From Nitrospira sp. (GTDB taxonomy: Bacteria; Nitrospirota; Nitrospiria; Nitrospirales; Nitrospiraceae): DNA of 64,000 nucleotides. The position numbers and the translations under genes were made by a program. The notes beneath the pieces are model-generated. The model was not told where the DNA came from. It did no database searches and worked only from the letters and a program-made list of their open reading frames with translations. This document shows, piece after piece, positions 25,490-34,924 of this stretch (positions are counted from its first letter, which is position 1; the number at the start of each line of letters is the position of its first letter). The stretch covers positions 119,802-183,801 of the forward strand of contig JACOEL010000007.1 in assembly GCA_024998625.1 (NCBI GenBank), given 5' to 3'.

Positions 25490-26797
25490 ATGGTTACGCC
25501 GTTCACGTCAGAGATAGAACCATTTCCACGCGTCGATTATTCTTCACATCCCGCGTATGTATCAACAGGCGCCCACTGGTGTCTCGATGATGATCGAGTG
25601 GCGCGAGACGTGGCGGAGATCGACGCGGCGTTTCGCGACTTAGTGATACAGGCCGACTGTGTAACCGAAGGGGAGGAGGCTCGATTCAATGAGGCGGTAG
25701 GGTCTCGGATTGATGAACTGCAGGCCTATGTGCTTGGAGCGGGCGGACTGACCGGTCGGATTGCGGAGTATTCGGTGCGAGCCATGAGGATGGCACGACA
25801 AGCGCTATTGGATGAGTGGAAATTCCATATCCGGAGTCATCGCTTCAGGTATCGGCCGGTGCTCACTGCGGCGCAACACATGAAGCTTGAGATTCTCAAG
25901 AAGGACGGCGTGGTATGCCTGGAACCGGGGCAGGAGTTGGCGTCACGTCTTTGGGACAAAACTTGGTGGGAGCGTGGATTGTTGAGGCAACAAGCCGCCA
26001 GATTGCCATGGGGGCGTTGCGCCATGGCGCTTGATCCGCACTCGCCTGCAGGACTGTTGATTCAGACGGCATTAGAGCGCTCGGGTGTGTTCGAACTTGC
26101 CGGTGCCTATTTGGGGTGTCGCATGGAGTTTCTCTATGCGGCGTTGGATCATGCGCATGAGCAGCAAGCATGGTACAAGGGATGTTACGTGGATGTAGGC
26201 ATGGGCACGTCCGCGACGGCCTATATGCACTTGGACGCAGACTGCGATATTGTAAAAGCCATGCTCTACCTCACCGATGTGAAGGCTGAGAACGGGGCAT
26301 TTCGATTTGTGCGCGGGAGCCACCGGTGGGTGCGGTCACCGTTTCTTATTGCCTTATACAAGGGATTTGACTGCGAGCAAGACACCTATTTTGGGCGAGC
26401 ACCAAACAGACTCGACTACGAGGGAGGCTATTATCGGCCTCGCTTTCAAGCAGCGTCCCATCGCCAAGAATTGATGTGTCTTCCGAGCAGCTTTCGAGGA
26501 TCCACTCATTTCGGCGACGATGTGATCGATGGCTCTCCGTTGTCAAAACGGTTGCTGGCCGCCGAGGACGTGTTCACGGGGTGCGGCGGGACTTTTGTGC
26601 TGTTCCATGGCGCGGCCGGCATTCATCGGGGGTCGCAGGTCTCTGCCGGTGAGCGATGGGCGATACAGATCGCGCTTCGCGCCTCGGGGGAACAATCGCA
26701 ACGTCCGCATCGGTACGTGAAGGAAAGACTCGCGCGGCTTCGGTATCACATCAGACGGCTCAAACGCACCTTGCTGTTAACTTCTGAGGCAACCTGA
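25490..26797 (+). CDS. Phytanoyl-CoA dioxygenase (PhyH) family protein
   Basis: 435 residues. The Fe(II)-binding His and Asp occur in AYMHLDADCD, then 'MLYLTDVKAENGAFRFVRGSHRW', which is a PhyH hallmark. The distal His is in AGIHRGSQVSAGERWAIQ, with the Arg that would hold 2-oxoglutarate. The N-terminal 130 residues are helical and unassigned. It probably hydroxylates a glycan or lipid component. GGAGG lies 15 bases before ATG 25490, rather far; an in-frame TTG at 25463 is possible. Confidence 0.72.
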   Translation: MVTPFTSEIEPFPRVDYSSHPAYVSTGAHWCLDDDRVARDVAEIDAAFRDLVIQADCVTEGEEARFNEAVGSRIDELQAYVLGAGGLTGRIAEYSVRAMRMARQALLDEWKFHIRSHRFRYRPVLTAAQHMKLEILKKDGVVCLEPGQELASRLWDKTWWERGLLRQQAARLPWGRCAMALDPHSPAGLLIQTALERSGVFELAGAYLGCRMEFLYAALDHAHEQQAWYKGCYVDVGMGTSATAYMHLDADCDIVKAMLYLTDVKAENGAFRFVRGSHRWVRSPFLIALYKGFDCEQDTYFGRAPNRLDYEGGYYRPRFQAASHRQELMCLPSSFRGSTHFGDDVIDGSPLSKRLLAAEDVFTGCGGTFVLFHGAAGIHRGSQVSAGERWAIQIALRASGEQSQRPHRYVKERLARLRYHIRRLKRTLLLTSEAT

Positions 26798-26803
26798 TCC
26801 GCC

Positions 26804-27832
26804 GTGACTCAACCTAAGGGCCAGACGGCGCTTCAGCCGGTCCTTGAAAAATTGCTCGGCGGCCAGCGCTTGATCATTGCAGACGCGGGTGCGGCCTATG
26901 GGTTGCCTGCACATCTGCAGATGCTTACTCCTGTTTCTCTCCTGTGTCTTTTTGAACCGCATGCCCAGCGAGCAGAGGAACTTCGTCAGCTCTTAGGCGC
27001 TGAGGCGCGTGTGTTTCAGACGGCGCTGTCATGTCAAGGCGGCGAACGGACGCTGTATGTGACCAATGTTCCAACGGGAACCTCCCTGTTGCGACCGGGT
27101 TCCGATGCGGCGCTGGGATTGACGGAGCAGGCCTATTTCTTTCCTGTGCAAGAGCAGCGGATTCACACGCGGCGGCTTGAGGATGTGCTCGGCGAAGGCG
27201 GAATCGCCAGATTGGATTTCTTGAAGGCTGACGTTCAAGGCGCAGAGTTGGAAATTCTCCAAGGACTTGGCGCACCGCTTAGCCGAACACTGCTGGGTGT
27301 TGAATTAGAGGTTGGATTTCCCGGCGGGTACATCGGACAGCCGGGATTCGGGGACGTCGATCAATACCTTCGTGCCCTTGGTCTTGAATTGCTGGATTTG
27401 CGGTTGGCGAGAATCCATAGATTCGTTTCCGGAAGCTATCGCCATCTTTCAGAAAACGTATTTGGTGTCCATGCCGATTCTACGTCACTCAGTAAGCGCC
27501 TCTGGGAAGCGGACGCGCTCTACTTTGTGAAGCCGGCGACATTGTTGCATTCCGGTGATGTGCCGGCAATTCGTCGCCTGGCAGTGCTGTACTGTGCGTA
27601 TGGGTTCTATACCGAGGCGTATCACCTGCTTGATCAGGCGGGCCAGGCGGGAATGCTTCCTTCGGAAGAAGTCACACCACTCAAAGATGATGTAGTTCGG
27701 CTACACCGTGTGGCTCGATTTTGTGTGTTTGAGTCGATGACATGGTATCAGCTCACGAGTCCGTTCCGTCGCTTAGGAGTTCGCTTGCGAAACAAACTAT
27801 GCGGGTTTCAAGTCGGAAAATGGCAGGAATGA
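26804..27832 (+). CDS. FkbM family methyltransferase
   Basis: 342 residues. A SAM-binding start (LIIADAGAAYG), 'LCLFEPH' and the FkbM signature LDFLKADVQGAELEILQG at about residue 140 are visible. The C-terminal third is an unassigned helical extension. FkbM enzymes O-methylate hydroxyls on sugars or polyketides. The start is GTG. The ABC transporter gene begins within its final codons. Confidence 0.78.
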   Translation: MTQPKGQTALQPVLEKLLGGQRLIIADAGAAYGLPAHLQMLTPVSLLCLFEPHAQRAEELRQLLGAEARVFQTALSCQGGERTLYVTNVPTGTSLLRPGSDAALGLTEQAYFFPVQEQRIHTRRLEDVLGEGGIARLDFLKADVQGAELEILQGLGAPLSRTLLGVELEVGFPGGYIGQPGFGDVDQYLRALGLELLDLRLARIHRFVSGSYRHLSENVFGVHADSTSLSKRLWEADALYFVKPATLLHSGDVPAIRRLAVLYCAYGFYTEAYHLLDQAGQAGMLPSEEVTPLKDDVVRLHRVARFCVFESMTWYQLTSPFRRLGVRLRNKLCGFQVGKWQE

Positions 27833-29586
27833 CGTCGTTGTTCGGTATTGACCGGAACGCAATAGTCTTATGGCTGACTACCATTCATTCGCTCGTCGCG
27901 TATGCTGCTCGGACGTTCCCGTTGCTCTCTGCCTGTGTCTTGTTGTCGCTGATCTCAGTGGCGATGGAACTGGCTGCCATGACGAGTCTGGTTCCGTTGA
28001 TGGAATTGGCGGTAGGACATGTCATTCCTGCGACAAGCAAATGGGGCAGTATCCCGCAGTGGTTTGGGCATGCTCCCGATATCGAGTTCTATATGACGGT
28101 GTTCTTGCTGCTGATCGGGTTACGTTTGATCACGTCCTTCGCATCGAGCTTACTCGTGTCGTATCTCTCTCGGCAAATGATCGCGCATTTTTCATCCGAA
28201 GCGTTCACCACGTTTGTGAATACGCTCGCATTTGAAGAGATTCAGCAGCGTAGCGTGGGGTATTTCATTAACCTCGCCGGTGATGAGGCGAATCGGGCGA
28301 GTCAGGTCATCACAGCGTTGTTACGTCTCATTCCGGTGACGATGCTCGGCCTCCTCTACTTTTCCGCCGTTACCTATCAGTCATGGTGGGTTGCAACGGG
28401 AGTGCTGGGGTTTCTGGCGTTATCGCTGGCGGCCTTAAGCCAGACGTTTCGAAAAGTGCATGAGTTGGGGGCTCGGCAGCAACAAGAGTCTCGAGATCTC
28501 AATTCGCATTTTCTTGACTCGCTCAATTCTTTGAGAACCGTTCGCAGTTATACGGCCGAGGATTTCGTGAGCCGGGAGTATCAACGGATGATCTACGGGT
28601 ATGCCAGGACCTGTTTTCATGTCGATGCGCTCTCCCTGTTGTCCAGCTTCGTGCCGGCGCTCATTCTCGTTCTGGCAAGCGGTGCGGCAATTCTGTGGAT
28701 GATCGATGTGTCGGCTGTCGCCGCGCATGTTTCCGTCATCATGGTAGCGGTCGTTCTCTTGTTGCGCTTTTTCCCGGTTGCAGGGCAGGCTATCGATATT
28801 TTCCTACGCTTGGTGGCAGATCTTCGTGCAGGAGATGATTTGAGGCGGGTTCTTCGTGACGTGTCCGCACGGCAGGTGATGGAGCCTGTTCCTGGTGAGT
28901 GCGCGATCACTCCGCCCCTCCATCATATCCGGTTTGAACACGTATCATTCGCGTATCCGCAGCGCGAACCTGTGTTGCGGGCATTCACGGTTTCATTCCA
29001 CGCAGGGAGCAATTATGCAGTGCTCGGCCGGTCCGGTATCGGTAAATCAACTTTTGTCGATGTCCTCCTTAAGTTTTACGCTTTTCACGGTGGGCACATC
29101 ACGGTGAATGATGTGGATCTTTCTCGAGTCAATACACAGTGGCTCCGAGATCGTATCCGGGTCGTTGAGCAGCATGCCCGTCTTTTTAACGACACGATAT
29201 ATAATAACGTCGCCTTTGGAGCGAAAGTAACGTTGAATGTGGTTCGAGAGGCTTGTCGGATCGCATGCATCGACTCGGACATCGAACGACTTCCGGAAGG
29301 GTACAATACTCTGGTTACCTATCAAGGGAGCAATCTTTCGGGAGGGCAACGACAGCGACTGGCAATCGCCCGCGCACTGGTTCGGAATCCCGAGGTGCTG
29401 ATTTTAGACGAAAGCGTCAACGCATTGGACACGGTATTACGTCGTCAAGTGGTGACGAGCATTCTTCAGGCGTATCGACAGCGGATCGTGATTTGTATTA
29501 CTCATGATCCTGCGGTGTCGGAGCAGTTCGAGCGAGTGCTTGAGTTTGCGCAGCTCCATGTGGAACCTCAGCCGCTCAGTTCCTAA
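27829..29586 (+). CDS. ABC exporter, fused permease-ATPase (MsbA/PglK type)
   Basis: 585 residues. The N-terminal half has six hydrophobic segments (about residues 20-310). The ATPase domain has Walker A GRSGIGKST near residue 400, the signature LSGGQRQRLAIARAL near 500, Walker B EVLILDES and the H-loop His in ITHDP. It forms a homodimeric inner-membrane exporter. No Wzx flippase and no Wzm/Wzt pair occur in this window, so this may be the lipid-linked glycan flippase, as PglK is in Campylobacter. Several in-frame ATGs exist; 27829 overlaps the previous stop as ATGA. Confidence 0.8.
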   Translation: MTSLFGIDRNAIVLWLTTIHSLVAYAARTFPLLSACVLLSLISVAMELAAMTSLVPLMELAVGHVIPATSKWGSIPQWFGHAPDIEFYMTVFLLLIGLRLITSFASSLLVSYLSRQMIAHFSSEAFTTFVNTLAFEEIQQRSVGYFINLAGDEANRASQVITALLRLIPVTMLGLLYFSAVTYQSWWVATGVLGFLALSLAALSQTFRKVHELGARQQQESRDLNSHFLDSLNSLRTVRSYTAEDFVSREYQRMIYGYARTCFHVDALSLLSSFVPALILVLASGAAILWMIDVSAVAAHVSVIMVAVVLLLRFFPVAGQAIDIFLRLVADLRAGDDLRRVLRDVSARQVMEPVPGECAITPPLHHIRFEHVSFAYPQREPVLRAFTVSFHAGSNYAVLGRSGIGKSTFVDVLLKFYAFHGGHITVNDVDLSRVNTQWLRDRIRVVEQHARLFNDTIYNNVAFGAKVTLNVVREACRIACIDSDIERLPEGYNTLVTYQGSNLSGGQRQRLAIARALVRNPEVLILDESVNALDTVLRRQVVTSILQAYRQRIVICITHDPAVSEQFERVLEFAQLHVEPQPLSS

Positions 29587-29615
29587 GCAAGATCGAACGG
29601 TCCCATCGAGACGCC

Positions 29616-30329
29616 ATGCATGGTTTTTTCACAAGTTGCCTGACCTCCTGTTTATATTCCATTCTGAGGACGATCCGTCCTGATGCCCGTTGGTCTTATT
29701 CCCAAGAGGGTGAAGATCTCGTCCTGAATCGCCTATTCGAAAATCAATGCCATGGCTTTTATGTGGACATTGGCGCGCACCACCCGTTCCGATTCTCAAA
29801 TACGTATTTGCTCTCTCAGCGTGGCTGGTGGGGGATCAATGTTGATCCGAATCCGCAGGCGATGCAGTTATTCGGACGATTTCGTCGGCGCGACGTCAAT
29901 CTGACAGTAGGTATTGCTGAGCAAATCGGAAGCCTCAGATATTTCCAGTTCAATGAGCCTGCGTTGAACACGTTCGATGAAAAGTTGGCCCGTCAGCGGG
30001 AGGTGCGGGATGGTTATCAGCTGATTGCGTCGACATTGATTCCTGTACAGCCGCTCCGGCAAGTATTTGAACAGCACCTGCCGCAAGGGCAAGCCATAGA
30101 CGTGTTATCGGTGGATGCCGAAGGATTGGACCTGAGTGTCATCCGGTCCAATGACTGGGACCGGTTTCGTCCGTATTGTTTGCTGGTTGAGACGTTACAG
30201 TCCTCGTTAACCTCGCTTGAGACAAACGCGACGCATCAATATGTATCGGCGCGTGGCTACGGCCTATTTGCAAAGACGGTCAATACCTTCATCTATCTGG
30301 ACCAGAAGCGCCCGAGACACCAATGCTAG
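29616..30329 (+). CDS. FkbM family methyltransferase
   Basis: 237 residues. It begins with the family-typical YSQEGEDLVLNRLF, then FYVDIGAHHPFRFSNT (SAM site) and 'DVLSVDAEGLDLSVIRSNDW'. It is shorter than the FkbM protein two genes upstream and belongs to a different subgroup (Methyltransf_21 core only). It probably O-methylates a residue of the glycan. The next gene starts within its last codons. Confidence 0.82.
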   Translation: MHGFFTSCLTSCLYSILRTIRPDARWSYSQEGEDLVLNRLFENQCHGFYVDIGAHHPFRFSNTYLLSQRGWWGINVDPNPQAMQLFGRFRRRDVNLTVGIAEQIGSLRYFQFNEPALNTFDEKLARQREVRDGYQLIASTLIPVQPLRQVFEQHLPQGQAIDVLSVDAEGLDLSVIRSNDWDRFRPYCLLVETLQSSLTSLETNATHQYVSARGYGLFAKTVNTFIYLDQKRPRHQC

Positions 30330-31234
30330 CGCCGATTGGCTTGTTCGTCTATAAGCGTCCTGAGCACACTGTACGAGTGCTGGAAGGTCTCAGAAATAAC
30401 CGAGAGTCTCGGGAGTCGGATCTCTTTGTGTTCTCAGATGGAGCGAAGAACTCGCTCGCAAACGAAGGTGTCTCTGCCGTCAGGGTGTTGGTTCGAGGGC
30501 TCGCGGGATTTCGTTCCGTAACCGTCGTGGAACAATCCGTGAACCTGGGGCTTGCTCGTTCGATCGTGACCGGAGTAACGGATTTGACGGGACGATATGG
30601 CCGAGTGATTGTGTTGGAAGACGACGTCGTTCCGGCGCCGCATTTTCTGCAGTATATGAATGCCGCGTTGGAAAAGTATGAGCATGTTCGAGAAGTGATC
30701 AGTATTCATGGTTATTCCTATCCTGTGCACTGCTCATTGCCGGAAACATTTTTCCTTCGCGGCGCGGACTGTTGGGGATGGGCCACGTGGGCGCGAGGCT
30801 GGCGGGTTTTTGAGCCGGATGGAGCCAAGCTGTTGACAAGGCTTTCCGCAAGCGGGCTGGCGAGTGTGTTTGATTTGGACGGCGGGTATCCCTACACCAA
30901 AATGCTCGAAGATCAGGTGGCTGGACGCAATGACTCCTGGGCCATCCGATGGCATGCGGCGGCATTCCTGGAAGGGTTACTCACGCTGTATCCGGGTTCG
31001 TCTCAGGTACAGAACATCGGCACTGACGGTAGCGGAACTCATGGGGGTCGTGCCGATGGGTTTTGGCATGCCTCATGGGGAAGGCCGGTCTTGCTGGAGG
31101 ATATTCCAATACAGGAAAATCAGCAGGCACGCGAAGCATTTGTGCAGATGCTGAAATCGTTACGGCCCTCCCTGGCTCGGAGGATCTGGGCGCGCCTACG
31201 GAGAATGACCGGCGAGAATGCCGGAGGGAGCTGA
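30323..31234 (+). CDS. Glycosyltransferase, GT-A (GNT-I-like/GT2)
   Basis: 303 residues. PIGLFVYKRPEHTVRVLEGL begins the nucleotide-sugar fold, followed by FVFSDGAK, 'VNLGLARSIVTGV', and the metal motif VIVLEDDVVPAPHFL at about residues 94-108. 'DCWGWATWARGW' is typical of these bacterial GNT-I-like transferases. It overlaps the preceding FkbM gene by seven bases. The sugar and acceptor are unknown. Confidence 0.75.
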   Translation: MLAPIGLFVYKRPEHTVRVLEGLRNNRESRESDLFVFSDGAKNSLANEGVSAVRVLVRGLAGFRSVTVVEQSVNLGLARSIVTGVTDLTGRYGRVIVLEDDVVPAPHFLQYMNAALEKYEHVREVISIHGYSYPVHCSLPETFFLRGADCWGWATWARGWRVFEPDGAKLLTRLSASGLASVFDLDGGYPYTKMLEDQVAGRNDSWAIRWHAAAFLEGLLTLYPGSSQVQNIGTDGSGTHGGRADGFWHASWGRPVLLEDIPIQENQQAREAFVQMLKSLRPSLARRIWARLRRMTGENAGGS

Positions 31235-31237
31235 GGG

Positions 31238-32062
31238 ATGAAGCGAGTGATCAAGTCCTGGATCCCGCCGGCGATTCTGAATGCCTATCGCGGTTTTCGC
31301 TCTGATGACATTCGGTTTCAAGGTCATTTTCTTACCTGGGAATCGGCGCGTGCGGCCTCTTCCGGGTATGACGATGAAGCCATTTTCAGAAAATCCAGAG
31401 CAGCGGCGCTGAAGGTCAAGAAGGGGGAGGTCGCATATGAGCGTGATTCTGTTCTGTTCGATCACGTGGAGTTTTCTTATCCTCTCCTGGCGGGTCTCTT
31501 GCGCGCCGCATGTGCACGAGGCGGGAATGTGAGGGTATTGGATATCGGCGGATCATTTGGAACGACCTATCGACAATTCAAGGCGTTCCTCACACCTTCG
31601 GCATCTGTACGGTGGAATATCGTAGAACAGCCACGATTTGTCGAGTCAGGGCAGGCTGAGTTTGCAGATGAAGAACTGAATTTCTTCCGCACTATCGAGG
31701 AGGCTGCCGGTGCTGAAGCCCCTGACGTCGTGTTGTTGTCGAGCGTGATGCAGTATGTCGATCATCCCTACGATCTTATCCGGGAGATTTGCTCTATCGG
31801 AGCGCGTAGTATTGTGATTGCGCGAACGCCGTGCGCGATGGCCGAGCAGGATCTGCTGACGGTTCAGGTTGTGCCACCCTCGATTTATGAGGCGAGTTAT
31901 CCCTGTTGGATATTCGCTGAGGCCAAATTGCTCGAGGCCTTCTCGGCTCAGTATCGACTCGTGGCTTCATTCCAAGAGTCAGGTGGATCGCTGCAGAGTG
32001 ATCAGGGCCCGTTTGAACTTCGTGGTTTCATCCTGGATCGAAAGTCTTCATCCCGATGTTGA
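31238..32062 (+). CDS. Putative methyltransferase, TIGR04325 family
   Basis: 274 residues. The N-terminal FQGHFLTWESARAASSGYD matches the diagnostic F-x-G-x-F-x-S/T-W-x-x-A region of the TIGR04325 group. SAM-binding VLDIGGSFGTTY follows, then 'VVLLSSVMQYVDHPYDLI'. The family is found in LPS and surface-glycan loci; its acceptor is not known. It begins three bases after the upstream stop and overlaps the next methyltransferase. Confidence 0.72.
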   Translation: MKRVIKSWIPPAILNAYRGFRSDDIRFQGHFLTWESARAASSGYDDEAIFRKSRAAALKVKKGEVAYERDSVLFDHVEFSYPLLAGLLRAACARGGNVRVLDIGGSFGTTYRQFKAFLTPSASVRWNIVEQPRFVESGQAEFADEELNFFRTIEEAAGAEAPDVVLLSSVMQYVDHPYDLIREICSIGARSIVIARTPCAMAEQDLLTVQVVPPSIYEASYPCWIFAEAKLLEAFSAQYRLVASFQESGGSLQSDQGPFELRGFILDRKSSSRC

Positions 32063-32784
32063 CTAGGCTGAAGCGGTTCTATGAGGCGCAGATGATGTGT
32101 CCCGATTTCCCCGGCTTGTTCATCAACCCGTTCTATTTTGCGAGAAAGGGGCTATATGACGGCGTCCGCAGTCTTGCGCCCAGCGTCAGGGGGCGTGTCT
32201 TGGATGTCGGCTGCGGGACGCAGCCCTATCGACGTTTATTTTTGACCGCTGAATATACGGGAATGGAACTGGATACGCCGGAGAACCGTGCGCGCAAGCG
32301 GGCGGACGTGTTTTATAACGGCCAAACCTTTCCGTTCGATGCCGAAAGTTTTGATTCCCTGGTGTGTAGTCAGGTGTTGGAGCATGTGTTCACACCGCTG
32401 GAGTTTGTTCGAGAGCTTAATCGAGTACTCAAGCCGGGTGGATATTTACTCCTGACGGTGCCGTTTGTGTGGGACGAACATGAACAGCCGTACGATTGTG
32501 CGCGGTACACTTCTTTCGGCTTGTTCGCCCTGATGAGGGAGGCCGGCTTTGAGGTTATCGAACAGGTCAAGACCATGGCCGATATTCGAGTGCTCTGCCA
32601 ACTCGTGAACGCGTATCTGTATAAAGTGACGGTGAGTAAGAGCCCATACCTCAATCTTCTCAGTACCCTGCTATTCATGGCGCCCATCAATCTCTTAGGA
32701 GCCGCGGCACGTTTCGTCACTCCTTCAAATCTTGATTTGTATCTTGATAACGTCATTCTGGTAAAAAAAATAGGTGGCGAATGA
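32056..32784 (+). CDS. Class I SAM-dependent methyltransferase
   Basis: 242 residues. VLDVGCGTQPYRRLF (motif I), MELDTPE, 'FDSLVCSQVLEHVFTP' and 'LKPGGYLLLTVPFVWDEHEQPYD' define a Methyltransf_11-type enzyme. The C-terminal 60 residues are hydrophobic and may dock on the membrane, suggesting a lipid-linked substrate. It ends ATGA into the next gene. Confidence 0.8.
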   Translation: MLTRLKRFYEAQMMCPDFPGLFINPFYFARKGLYDGVRSLAPSVRGRVLDVGCGTQPYRRLFLTAEYTGMELDTPENRARKRADVFYNGQTFPFDAESFDSLVCSQVLEHVFTPLEFVRELNRVLKPGGYLLLTVPFVWDEHEQPYDCARYTSFGLFALMREAGFEVIEQVKTMADIRVLCQLVNAYLYKVTVSKSPYLNLLSTLLFMAPINLLGAAARFVTPSNLDLYLDNVILVKKIGGE

Positions 32785-33770
32785 CAGGATCTGGAGATTT
32801 CTCAGGATCGAGGGCGTTGGTGACGGGAGGGTTGGGATTTATCGGCTCCAATCTGGCGCGAGAGCTTGTTGGAAGAGGGGCTCAGGTCACGCTGGTTGAT
32901 AGCCTGGTTCCAGAGTATGGCGGAAATGTATTCAACATCCAAGATATGGACGGAAATATTCGCGTGAATATTTCCGATGTTCGGGACGAACACAGTTTCA
33001 GGCATCTCATTCAAGGCCAAGATTTTTTGTTCAATTTGGCAGGGCAAACAAGTCACCTCGACTCGATGGAAAATCCGTACACGGATCTGGAGATCAATTG
33101 TCGCGCGCAGCTGTCGATTTTAGAGGCCTGCCGTCGCTACCAACCGAAGATCAAGATCGTCTTTGCGAGTACGAGACAGATCTATGGAAAGCCGGACTAT
33201 CTGCCGGTGGATGAGAAACATCTTCTTCGGCCGGTGGACGTGAATGGGATCAATAAGATGGCCGGGGAGTGGTATCACATCTTGTACAACAACGTGTATG
33301 ACATTCGTTCCTGTGCATTGCGGCTGACTAATACCTATGGGCCTCGGATGCGGATTAAGGATGCTCGCCAGACCTTTCTGGGGGTATGGATTCGTTTGCT
33401 TGCCGAGGGGAAGCCGTTTGATGTTTGGGAAGGGCATCAACTGCGCGATTTCTCATTCGTGAGTGATGTCGTCGATGCGATGCTCTTGGCTGCGGTCAGT
33501 GAGGAAGCCAACGGTCAGGTCTTCAATCTGGGGGGAGAATCGGCCATTAGTCTCAAGGATCTCGCAGAGCTGCTCGTGAAGGTTGCCGGGACGGGAAGGT
33601 ATGTCCAGCGGTCGTTTCCCGGAGAGCGGAAGCGAATCGATATCGGTGACTACTATGCGAATTTTCAGAACATTCGAACCACGCTTGGATGGGAACCCAA
33701 AGTGTCGTTAGAACAGGGACTTCATCGCACGGTCGAATTTTATCGGCTCCATCTTGCTCACTATCTTTAG
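32781..33770 (+). CDS. SDR epimerase/dehydratase lacking the catalytic Tyr
   Basis: 329 residues. GGLGFIG at 16-22 binds NAD; ASTRQIYG supplies the Ser/Thr position. The usual Tyr-x3-Lys motif reads Asn155-Gly-Ile-Asn-Lys159, so the catalytic Tyr is Asn. 'TNTYGPRMRI' and 'RDFSFVSDVVDAMLL' are otherwise canonical for nucleotide-sugar SDRs. It may be a subfamily with different chemistry or acid/base residues. It overlaps its upstream neighbour (ATGA) and is followed by an aminotransferase, so a nucleotide sugar is the likely substrate. Confidence 0.75.
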   Translation: MTGSGDFSGSRALVTGGLGFIGSNLARELVGRGAQVTLVDSLVPEYGGNVFNIQDMDGNIRVNISDVRDEHSFRHLIQGQDFLFNLAGQTSHLDSMENPYTDLEINCRAQLSILEACRRYQPKIKIVFASTRQIYGKPDYLPVDEKHLLRPVDVNGINKMAGEWYHILYNNVYDIRSCALRLTNTYGPRMRIKDARQTFLGVWIRLLAEGKPFDVWEGHQLRDFSFVSDVVDAMLLAAVSEEANGQVFNLGGESAISLKDLAELLVKVAGTGRYVQRSFPGERKRIDIGDYYANFQNIRTTLGWEPKVSLEQGLHRTVEFYRLHLAHYL

Positions 33771-33781
33771 GAAGGCGCATC

Positions 33782-34924
33782 GTGTCGCATCGTCCTGTTA
33801 TTGCCGCCGCTAACCCCCTGGCGGATTATCTTGCCCGGCAGCCAGAGATCGAGCATGCGATTCACCGTGTTCTTTCCGAGGGCCGGTATATTCTGGGCCC
33901 AGAGGTTCGTGCATTCGAGCAGGAATTTGCCTCTTTCCTGGGGGCGCGTTTCGCTGTCGGAGTGGGAAGCGGCACCGAGGCGTTGCATGTGGCTCTGCGA
34001 GTTTGCGGCATTGGTCCAGGTGATGCTGTTATTACGGTGTCTCATACCGCCGTGGCTACGGTAGCGGCAATTGAGTTAGCCGGCGCGATCCCTCTCTTTG
34101 TGGATATCGATCCCAAGAGCTATACCCTCGATGCCAATCAGCTTGAAGATACGATACGGGCGAGCCGGTCGTTGCGTATCAGGGCTCTGATCCCTGTTCA
34201 TTTGTACGGTCATCCTGCGGATATGCCTTCAATCATGAGTATTGCGGAGCGGTTCAATTTGAAGGTGATTGAGGATTGTGCCCAGTCACACGGAGCGTCG
34301 ATCGGTGGCCGAAAGACCGGAACATGGGGTCATCTGGCCGCATTCAGTTTTTACCCCACCAAGAATCTGGGGGCGTTGGGGGATGGCGGGGCGGTGGTGA
34401 CCAACGATCCGGCCATGGCTGAACGGACAGTATTATTCCGTGAATATGGTTGGAAGGAACGCTACATCAGCGAGATACCCGGCGCGAACTCCAGGCTTGA
34501 TGAGCTCCAAGCCGCGATCTTGCGCGTAAAACTTCGGTTTCTCGGACAGGACAATGCGAAGCGACAGGACGTGGCCCGTCAGTACGATTCAATGTTGTCG
34601 GGGTCGGATCTCGTCGTGCCGCACACTCATCCCGGTTACACGCACGTCTATCATCAGTATGTAATCCGTACGCATCTCCGAGACGAATTGAAGCATTCTT
34701 TAAGCATGTCTTCCGTGGGATCGCTGATCCACTATCCTGTCCCGATTCATCTCCAACCGGCATATCGCGATCGCCTGCTCGCACAGGGTGGGCTTATGGA
34801 GACCGAGCGGATTTGTCGTGAAATCCTCAGTCTTCCCATGCATCCACACCTGACTGCCGATGAGGTTGCTCGGGTCGGCGACGTGATTCAATCGTGGCTT
34901 CGACAGGATCCTCAGCCTAGGTGA
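33782..34924 (+). CDS. DegT/DnrJ/EryC1 family aminotransferase
   Basis: 380 residues. GVGSGTEALHVAL, VIEDCAQSHGA, and the Schiff-base Lys in FYPTKNLGALGDGG are all present, followed by 'GANSRLDELQAAIL'. It is closest in style to the DesV/QdtB/FdtB group, which forms 3-amino sugars. With the SDR upstream it may make an amino-deoxy sugar. GTG 33782 has AGGAAGG upstream, and the frame continues further 5' into the SDR gene without meaning. GTGA overlap with the next gene. Confidence 0.85.
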   Translation: MSHRPVIAAANPLADYLARQPEIEHAIHRVLSEGRYILGPEVRAFEQEFASFLGARFAVGVGSGTEALHVALRVCGIGPGDAVITVSHTAVATVAAIELAGAIPLFVDIDPKSYTLDANQLEDTIRASRSLRIRALIPVHLYGHPADMPSIMSIAERFNLKVIEDCAQSHGASIGGRKTGTWGHLAAFSFYPTKNLGALGDGGAVVTNDPAMAERTVLFREYGWKERYISEIPGANSRLDELQAAILRVKLRFLGQDNAKRQDVARQYDSMLSGSDLVVPHTHPGYTHVYHQYVIRTHLRDELKHSLSMSSVGSLIHYPVPIHLQPAYRDRLLAQGGLMETERICREILSLPMHPHLTADEVARVGDVIQSWLRQDPQPR

